Shown one piece after another: positions 55,701 through 64,000 of a DNA stretch of 64,000 nt. This DNA is from Varroa destructor (Eukaryota; Arthropoda; Arachnida; Mesostigmata; Varroidae), in assembly GCF_002443255.2 (NCBI RefSeq), contig NW_019211458.1:24365448-24429447 (forward strand). The letters are read 5' to 3'. A program made the translations under genes and the position numbers. Position 1 is the stretch's first letter. Every line of letters starts with the position of its first letter. The notes beneath the pieces are model-generated. The model ran no database searches. It saw only the letters and a list, made by a program, of their open reading frames with translations, and had not been told where the DNA came from.

Positions 55701-58700
55701 CTGTAGAGCGAAGTTGTATATATATATATTTCTTTTATATAAACGAATGTATTATACATACATTCTATATGTGTCAGTTTTTCAAACATAAGTTCAATTG
55801 TTGGTCTATCTTGTTGAAGGCGAAAAACAATTAACGTATACAGGAAGTAGTAATACAGCAGTGGTGCTAGAGCACGTCCTGAGGATGCTCTTTATTCAAA
55901 AAAGCAAAGTTAGGCCTTGAAGAAATAGGTTCTGCGCGACCACGGTGAAACATTTCCGGTAACTAATCGAGAAATCGAAGTCGTTCTTCTTTAGAAGCTC
56001 TTTGCCCACCACTCACTTATCTGCTAACTTAATTGACGAAAGCCTTGTGGATTTTACTTAGTCGTTTAAAATTTTAAACAAGTTAGCTTACAGCCAATAA
56101 GCGCCCGCAATGATAGAGTATCTTAACATGGTTGCCTAAGCTAAAAAAAAATCAGTTACTAAAAGATAGCCTAGAACATTATGCTGGCCAATCAGTAATT
56201 ACTTACGATTGCGTAGAGAATTCCGATAGTTGTCTATAGTAAACTAAGTATGGCCTAAATCATGTGGAATGCGTTACCCATAACTGAACAGAGTACGGTT
56301 GTATATGTACATATGTATGACTAAACAACATACTGTTCTCCTATACTTGACTGTTTATAAAATACAACCTATAGACGTTCGGACTGAATGCATCATCTTC
56401 CTTGGTCCAACCAACTTTAATTATCACGTCTCATTATCTATTTTAGGGCTCATTATCTCTTTAAACGCGATCATCCTAACACTATTTCCATATTGGACTA
56501 TTATTGTTTACCTGTTGTTACTTGAAAATCGAATTCTCCCCCGACAAAAACATTTCCGCAAATCTTATTGGTAATCTATAATTATTCGTGGCGCTCATGT
56601 CGAATAACCGAGCTCTAATTCAGTTAGACTTCATGTTAACCTCATCAACAGTAGTAACGGCAGAAGCAGCGCTGCTGCTATTGACTAGCCCTTAAATCAA
56701 ATAGCTAAATATATCGAGCGTACGCGTTAATAGCTCAACCTTTCATCATCAACCACTTAACCGAAGGCTCTCAGCCACCAGAAGAAATTAATGAAAAAAG
56801 AAGCCTGCCCGAATGATTCACTTGAAATACGAATTACTGCTGTTCTATAACAATTTGGCTTGTCGCTGCTAGATGATGGGATATACTAAGACAATTACGT
56901 TAGCTAACTAGAACCCAAAGGCTGTACTCGGTGTGACGGTTTTGAGGTTCTACGATGAGCTACCGAGTCACCAATATTAAAAGCCTAAATTATTGGAACA
57001 CCTGTCTTTTCCCTAGATTCACTTCCGAGTTCACACCTGTAATAATGGGCACCGCGCCATTGATGCATTTGTACCGACAGCGTGCCAATAGCCAAGCCAG
57101 TCTGCAACAAGCTCGTCTGCAACAAGCTCGTCTGCTATTGCGCAAACTTTTAAAAAGCTAGCATCCGGCAGCGACATGGTCGCTTCGTGTTTTGACGGCG
57201 AGAACGATCGTTTTGCTAAGACACCTGCTAAAAAATCTGATAGAGTTTTATAAATGGACGTTGTGAATAGCGAAAGTAAGCGATTCGGTGAGCTAATCAG
57301 CGCGTGCAATGCGGGACCAATTACCGCTATCGATGTACACCGCTTTACCTGATTCGTTGAGACACATAGAAACAGTAAGCTGGCTCCGCACACTGGCGAA
57401 AATGTCAGCAGGATGCCATGTTAGGATAGATACGTGCTTTAGAACGATTTGCATATGGCGTGATGATTCGCAGCGGGCAATGTTCTATCCGGCAAGCCTT
57501 TCCTACACGTGCACGATACTGTGATCGTCGGTCGGCCACTTAACGGCAGCACGAACATGTACTGAACAAAGCGCTCTCGATCATACACGGCACGGATAAA
57601 TAATTACCTTGTGGCTATAGCGAAAATTCAAATAGGGGTATCTTGCTGTCATGTAGAAATTTACCGACAAATCTGTCAAGCTAGAACTGAAAGTCAAATA
57701 AATTTTTGTGCGTCTAGATAAGCCTTCGTCTCGCAGCTATTACATAATGCGGTGTGAGATAATAGGCTTTGAAGTGGTTTCAATTCGCATTAAGAGTATA
57801 TACCAAATCGACAGAGTAGCTTCGGTAGCAAACTAGACTTGTGTTTAGAAGAGCATGGTAGTAGTGGCCCCTATTTGCGTTTTTCTTTTTGGTTTTAAGG
57901 AGCAGCTTCCAATTTCTTCATTAGTTTACAACTGTACTCAGCCGTAATAAAGTTAAGTCACTATTGGCCTCTGGTGAACCTGCAGTGCAGAGAATGTAAC
58001 TATGGGCACCGACGTGTATTGTGGGAGCCACACCAACCCATTTTGTGTATTGGTCATCGCCGTATGAAAAACTTTCTTTGACCCAAATATCTGTGCGGAA
58101 CGTTTCTGACAAAGAGCACAGCGTTCTTCGCAAAAACAGGCCAAGAAGGGCCACTGCCTCTCTTGGCTCAAGGGCGGAGAGAGACGATACGCTCCTCCAG
58201 AAACAAAGGTGTAGCCTTTCGATACGGCCGAGCCCGAAAGCTGCTCGGGTAAACCGTGTCCTCTAAGTAAACATCTATATTCGGTCGTATCGTCTTGTTT
58301 GCGTTTTATCTCTGGCTAGTAATGCTCGCCGTCTAATGTGACGCTGAGACTCACCCGTTATAAATCCGGATGTATTCAGATCTTTAGTTACATTACATAT
58401 TTTGCATTTTATAAAAGTGTTCGAAGATACCGACATGAATTTAGAAAATCATTCGCATAGAGAATTTTCAGCTTAGCTTCTATTTTGCGTACGAACCCTC
58501 ACGGTTTTTTAGGGCAACTAGGAAATAGAAAGTTTAGGTTACAAGAAGTTGTGGAATTCGCTTGTGGAGAGCTTTTTCGGATGGCAAAGGTTTTTAATTA
58601 CGGAAGTTGACGTCATTGCGGCACACGGCCAGGCTGATTTTAATACTCTATTTGGCAAAAACGTTTTTATTGGTACTGCATATTCCATGTTAAAATGCCT

Positions 58701-61700
58701 GATCATCTTTATGCTTGCAAATGACGTGGATATATTTTCGTCACGTAGAGACGCAGCTGCTTAGCAATGCGGTGCAAATCTGTCTTCGTCAGTTCCATAT
58801 TATTGCGCGATAGCATGAAAAACTTGACAATGTATTGAACAAAACTTTCGTCAATAAATGGCGTGTTACTGTGTGACGAAATAAATACAGCAATATCGCA
58901 GCGCAATGAATGCACAATAGTTTTTTTTACAGTGGAGTTTCAAGATTTAATAAATAGCGACGATGTACCATACAATGTGTGTGACGTAAGGGAAGCCATT
59001 TTTCATATCTTCATATAATAAATGTAAAAGTAATTAATATTTTTCAAGAGCCTTAAAAATACCACGTCATCTTCGAAAGCAATCTATCTGCTATACGCAA
59101 GCCAATATTTCAGTTAGTTGTCCTAGGTTTAAAAAGCACAAGCTGTCCTCCCTTAGTTGTTACCTGAGCAGACGTCACTAGTGTCCTAATGTTTAAGGGT
59201 GGACAAAATTCATGCCGTCCGTGAAAAAAAGGTTCTGCTTAAGTGCCAATAAAGGCCAATACTGGCAGCTCGGTTGAGTTGTGCATGCAGCGCAATATCA
59301 CTTCGGCCGAGTTATTGCGTCCGTGCTTCTTCATGAAGGTTTCCCGTGAAAATGTCACCGAACGAAAGCGTTCGAACTAACGAACCTCTACTTCAAAATC
59401 TTTGTGAATAATCAACGCAGCTCTGATATTTTCATTTAAAACCTCGTAAAATTATACCTTGCTCTTGGTGGTATAAAACACTTGACGAATAATTATTGAA
59501 ATAGTTATTTCATTGTTATAAATAAAGTAGCTGAAGTAATCAATCTTGGTTAAGTTCTGTTTTTTGGCAGTTATTTTTTCAAGCTCCTCAAGATCAGACC
59601 TCATATTCAATGTCGAAAAATTAGACACTGAATAATCATCCGTAAATGCTAGGGGGGTTAAACGCCATTTCATTCAGTGCAGAACATCCAGGTCGAAAGC
59701 ATCATCGAACATATTTGGTAAGGGCTAAATCTGCTAAGAGATAGGATTCGGACGTCCAGCAAGATACGTACACCGATACAGATAATTTATCGTACGTAGC
59801 CGTGTATGAATAGTGTAAGGCAACTCAAGGTCGTGATGACAGACTCTTTCTCAATGTATTTAGTGCTTAGTAGTCAACTTTGATAGTGTTTCATTTGGTG
59901 GTATAAATTAGCTAATTAGCTAGAGCTGAACCAATGTACGCCCGCTAATATATGTCCACGGTCGGATCTATTGTTTTTTTTCACACGATATACTTAAATG
60001 CTACTACAGTGTATTTCAATCACAATACATTTTTCTGTATGGTAACCTTATATGTAAAAACTAGCTTTAGAATATAGTTTCAAAAAAAGCTGATAGATAG
60101 AAAAAAACTATGCCGTTATATTGTTATTATACAATTATTTAATTTCAGTTCCGAACGTTATTCTCGTTTCGAACATGTAACTCGTTCATTCTCTGTTTTT
60201 TCTTCTTTACAGACTATTATCACTAAAACCCAGAGATTCTTTGTTTCGTACTCTCCGTTAATATGTAGTGGATGTGGAGTTTTCATTGAATCTCACTGGA
60301 CGCTAAGTAGAGTCGCACGGCATATGAAAACCCTTATGATAAGAATCGCAATTTTAGATGTGCCGTTAAACCCGGACCTACCGTTAATACGACTAGCTCT
60401 ATCTGCAATAGCGTTTACGTTACGTGCCATTTCTACTCTGCCTCAAAGGTCCAATAGAGGGAGAAAGGCAAGGCTCGTCATTGTCGCTATACTTACGAGT
60501 GCAAATACTTGCCTCGTGATTTTCTTTAAGGTCCATAGGTTTAGTGGTACTGAGAAAAACGTACCTTCAACAAAAACAACGGTGTGTATGGTAAGTAGAT
60601 ATCCAAAATGGAATTCTTTAAATAGAATTGAACAGATTTTTGCGACAGCAATTGGTTTTATGATGTGACGTATGCTGCTATCTGCCGATACGTAAGATAA
60701 CTACCTAACATTGGTGCTATCAGATAGCAATGTAATGTTTAACGTTTGTGGTGAAGCGCGGGACCACTACCGACTCATCCGTTTATTGATCAGCATGCTC
60801 TGGATAGGTTTATAGCCATCCGTATCAATGCCATTGCGGTAAGTTTACCTTAGCTAAGAGCGCAGGCTGCTAGCATCAAGAAAATACGCTCGAAAGATTA
60901 CCAATCCACGGAGCAGAAGTACAGATGGACACTTTTTGTTCTAGCGTCATCGGAACTGCAGCGCAGTAAAGGACAAAATATGTCTACCATTCAACTTCTC
61001 ACAGTTACTTAGAGCGAAATTATTGCAATGTGTATATGCAGGATGAACGCGCAAAAGGGAAAAGTATTCTTAACAAAACACCAAATATTATTTACCAAAC
61101 GTTAAGTCATTATCAAGCTAGCTGAATGAGCACAGAAGTTAACATCGAAAAAAACTTTAAAACATTGAGTTCCATTTAATATATTAGCTAATACTTGCTA
61201 TACGTTTGTGATACTGAATCTCTTTATTGATTGCTGACCGCTGAAATATTCGGTCGGATACGTCGTGCTGTAATGTGAACATAGCAAAAAGTTCACGTAA
61301 ATTCCGTCTAGTCACTTCGGATTTCGAAGGGTAGACGATATTGAAATAGGTTTAATCATCCTGATAAAATACGCAACTATAAATTCTCAATAACCACTTT
61401 TAAAGAAACTGGTAATTCATTTTCTGAGCTGCAAACATCACGTTTGAATGTCCCAGTTTGTAGCTGACCTTCTTTGTTCTGCGATGCACCGTATACAACC
61501 CTCTAGGTTTTTTTTCTACATTGGACCTGGAATCTTATTGTCAGCTTTATACTGATCGTCCAAATCGTTCGGCCGTACATTTAGATTAGGCTATTCACTG
61601 GAAATATTTAACTAAATAAAACCCACACACGCCCATGTGTCTTGTATTTTTTGTTGAGACCCATGACGTGAGAGGTCACGGAGTCAACCGCAGTCATTGA

Positions 61701-61916
61701 CTAGTTTTTATTTTAGTTCCGAAACAGTGAAAAAAGCATGAGCTGAGGCGGAGTACGGTAGTTCGGATCAGGTTGCCATTTCGTTGCGTAATCACACTGA
61801 CTCATACTTCGCATGAGACTCTAAGAGATCACTCTATTGTAACGCTCTAACACTCCAATGTAAAGTAATGCGGGCATAAGGGTCGTAATATTCTACACGC
61901 CAAGACCATAACTTAC
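52712..61916 (-). other. unc-89: distal part of 13.5-kb intron
   Basis: Intron sequence between the N-terminal exon (61917) and the intronless frame at 52711. It is AT-rich with scattered short open frames on both strands (for example plus 60324-60668 and minus 57921-58171) that show no domain, no paired splice sites and no repeat family I know. I see no tRNA, rRNA or intact transposon. Confidence 0.55.
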
Positions 61917-62078
61917 GGAGGAGTCTTCGAGCATTTGGAGATCTCCGCCCTCGCTTCCAAACGTCGATGAATACGATTGTTTCGATGAAGTCTCAAACGA
62001 TTTCACCTCACCGGAGTCGATATGCGTTATCTTGCTCGATCGCGTAGAATAACCTGTTATTCCACCCTCCATTTCCAC
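61917..62078 (-). CDS. unc-89: UNC-89 N-terminal exon before SH3
   Basis: A 54-codon exon in phase 0 at both ends. The acceptor has a pyrimidine tract ending TTTAAG and the donor is TCC/GTAAGT. The peptide is Ser/Thr-rich (for example SSKITHIDSGEV, TSSKQSYSSTFGSEGGD) and ends LEDSS. Joined to the SH3 exon it reads LEDSSPVGSIYVTILDY, very like the Ser-rich leader that precedes SH3 in nematode UNC-89. An internal ATG (MEGGITGYS) could be an alternative start. Confidence 0.75.
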
Positions 62079-63709
62079 CTTAAAGCAATGGAAGAAACAG
62101 AACAGACGGCTTATTCTAGTAAGGAAGTGCTAAGTCAGCTGTCAACAAGTGCAAATATCGAACGTCGTTATCCTCAGAATGACGAAGTTCACAATTGCTT
62201 GACCTCGCACTGCGTGAAGGACTACGATACTGCGCCACATTTTTAGCATTGACTTCCCGCTATAATTTGAACTATAATAAGCTATGGTAAGATTGCCTGG
62301 GGCGTATTCAGTCTACAAATGGTAAAAACTAAAACCTTGGATCATTTCGGCACAATTAAAGTTACACAATTTAAGCAGAATTTGGCGTATGATGAAATCG
62401 GTGTCATGATCTTTACGGTGCCAGCAAGAATATTAAATCAGTACCTTCAATATTACGGCACAGCAAAGAGCGTTACGGCATCCGAAATAAGTAATCCGCT
62501 ATAGGATTTGTGAGAAAAATTGAGGGTGCAAAGCACACACAAGAAACGGTGCCGTGTAGGTAATCACGCATTCTTACCCTAAATAGTATATAGTAAACAA
62601 GTGCACCTGGATTCATATATACATATGTGTGTTTTTATGGCAATATAAATAATAGATAGCTTCTTAAAAGCTGACAACTTTCAGCTTGCTAAGCATTTAT
62701 GGGTGAGATTGAATATCTGGATGCTCTCGTGGAAACGCGTTTGTATACTTCAGGTGACCTCATAGTCCGATACGGGGCGTAGACGCTGTTTCACGCTATG
62801 GGCCAGTCGCAATACTAACGTAGTGTCTAAGGACAGTATCGAAAGTAAAGCTAAAAACGATCTAGATGTTATCAGTAGCGCTTTTAAAAAATCCACTGAC
62901 AATATACACTACATTTGTCTCAGATTAGTCTAAATCATAACAGTAATCAGACTAATTCTATTTACTGAACTCTGCCTTTAGACAGCGATTAAAGGAGCGT
63001 CGATACAAGCGGCAGTCTTTGTGTCCGAAGTGACGCCTTCACTTTTTGCTGTACTACAGGATCCTGTCTTATATTGCTCTTATATTGCGCCAAATGGAAT
63101 TGGGGCATGTGATTTTTAGGTAGCCTTACATAGAAGAGTACAGATTAGCTCGGTGATGACGCCACTGGTCGTTATCGAATTTCAGACGACATTTTGAAGC
63201 ACATAGGTATATTAATGGCCACCATCAGGACTACACTTACAGATTCCATCGCTTTAGAGGGTTAAGCTAATTCTGCAAGACGAAACACACATTCGACCTG
63301 GTACATAGCCCTTGTGACCTTGGTCGTCCAATTTAAGGACCGTCCCTGCTAGCACTACGTATAACATGTCCCTTTCATTTAACGAGTACAAGATTCCTAC
63401 AATACTCTCCCTAACCTCGTGTAAGTTAACAGATGCAAAATGAAGATGCACTCTCAAGAGACGTTTCGTTGTCATTTTCGGTTTGAGGCCACTGTGGTGT
63501 CTGCAATATTCCATAAATCTATTTTGTTTTAAATATTGATAATTTGCCGCGATGGCATACGTACATCACAAAGGTGACAGTTAAACAATAATTTTCATTA
63601 ACTATGTTTTTAATAGGTCACTATGTCGCGCAGTTAGCGATCTTTACCGCATTATCTGATTGAGTAATCTAATAATGTAGTTGGAAGATGAAATAACTCG
63701 TTAGCATAC
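62079..63709 (-). other. unc-89: intron, nothing recognised
   Basis: A 1.6-kb AT-rich intron. Short open frames on both strands look like chance. No RNA gene, repeat family or Ig-like segment was seen. Confidence 0.6.
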
Positions 63710-63797
63710 CTTTGTTCGCTTTGATGAAAAAGCTTCGTCTGAGGCTTCTTCAGCCAGTTGACGCGAGAAGCGCGATATCGAGTCATCATCGAAGCTC
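63710..63797 (-). CDS. unc-89: UNC-89 N-terminal exon (serine/acid-rich)
   Basis: A short coding exon bounded by an acceptor (TATGTAACAG) and a donor (AAG/GTATGC). It encodes about 29 residues beginning SFDDDSISRFSRQLAEEASD, hydrophilic and probably disordered. It begins with one base of a split codon and ends in phase 0, which fits the next exon at 62078. No domain is present. Nematode UNC-89 also has a Ser/Arg-rich leader before SH3. Recognition rests on splice sites, open frame and phase, so homology is inferred. Confidence 0.65.
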
Positions 63798-64000
63798 CTG
63801 TTACATATAACATTAATTTTTACCGAAAGGCCCAATCAGTTTTCGATTCTGATTTAACTGATATAGGTAACTTTCTCATGTAGATTGAGTAGAGCGTAAC
63901 GTGTCATTTAATGAAATGCTGGAGGGTGACAGATGAAACAGTTAGGGCCGCGATGAGGTATACAGGCCACTGTAGACTTGTACCAGAAAATTCGTAATAA
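63798..64000. other. intron upstream of first visible unc-89 exon
   Basis: No gene is seen here. The exon at 63710-63797 starts one base into a codon completed by an exon outside the window, so this stretch is intron of the same gene. Confidence 0.7.

Larger units (their letters stand above)
3447..63797 (-). other. unc-89: unc-89/obscurin gene, body of the locus (5' end outside window)
   Basis: This single spliced gene encodes a giant muscle protein of the UNC-89/obscurin family. In known family members it sits at the sarcomere M-line, organises thick filaments and links them to the sarcoplasmic reticulum, with a RhoGEF module at the N-terminus and two kinase-like domains at the C-terminus. 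The sequence shows SH3, DH, PH, about 25 Ig domains, two Fn3 domains and two kinase folds, in the invertebrate order. I joined about 47 coding exons by eye. Each donor and acceptor was checked for GT/AG and for codon phase, and every junction kept one open frame. Identity is very secure from domain order, including the linker motif GPDTYLL between the kinases, which matches nematode UNC-89. The first exon lies above 64 kb. The last coding exon below 3447 is uncertain. Internal starts and an alternative terminal exon are described separately. Confidence 0.96.

Noticed and set aside
57921..58171. Minus-strand frame containing WVKESFSYGDDQYTKWVGV
   Set aside because: Looks protein-like for a short stretch, but overlapping frames on both strands are equally open and no exon borders fit. 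It could be a mobile-element remnant and cannot be supported.
60324..60668. Plus-strand 114-codon frame with hydrophobic stretches
   Set aside because: No domain, no paired splice sites, and AT-rich intron context. Judged chance.
1..64000. CRISPR arrays, operons, rRNA or tRNA genes, intact transposons
   Set aside because: None seen. The direct repeats are microsatellites, protein motif repeats or one tandem duplication. Gene structure is that of an intron-rich animal genome.

Overview
The window is invertebrate nuclear DNA of moderate GC content. It has spliced genes with GT-AG introns, many simple repeats and no bacterial features. Nearly all of it is one very large minus-strand gene, the giant sarcomeric protein UNC-89/obscurin. 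The layout (SH3, RhoGEF DH-PH, a long Ig array, Fn3-Ig-Ig-kinase 1, linker, Ig-Fn3-kinase 2) is the invertebrate order known from nematode UNC-89 and insect Unc-89. An arthropod, perhaps a mite, fits best; that is a guess from style, not a demonstrated assignment.

Layout in transcription order, high to low coordinates. Two serine-rich N-terminal exons lie at 63.7 and 62 kb, and the first exon lies beyond the window. A 13.5-kb intron follows, carrying an intronless same-strand reading frame (51644-52711) that I do not recognise. SH3 is at 48.2 kb, DH at 44.8-46.1 kb and PH at 43.8-44.5 kb. About 22 Ig domains run from 42 to 19 kb, many split between two exons inside the core Trp codon. Next come a short linker, Fn3-Ig-Ig and kinase 1 (10.1-6.8 kb), a linker exon, Ig-Fn3 and kinase 2 (6.1-3.4 kb). 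I placed splice sites by eye and checked every junction for phase. All join in frame, though the start of one linker exon is ambiguous and the last coding exon is not certain.

Most unusual is 13908-19233. Just after a canonical splice donor at 19057, the exon stays open for about 1,715 more codons. They encode a low-complexity region built from about 21 copies of a motif resembling SIAAYSRYASEAESD, ending in a hydrophobic segment and a stop. Splicing at the donor gives the kinase-containing protein. Read-through gives a kinase-less, possibly membrane-anchored isoform. The 3' end of this read-through exon was tandemly duplicated (11390-14736); the copy nearer the kinases carries premature stops.

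A second unusual feature is a set of decayed Ig exons between 23.0 and 27.4 kb. Seven Ig-like segments carry stops or frameshifts and surround a single intact Ig exon, so the Ig array has been shrinking. Both kinase domains lack the catalytic aspartate and look like pseudokinases. Two possible alternative first exons (42880-43024 and 46201-46285) would give isoforms lacking SH3 or SH3-DH-PH.
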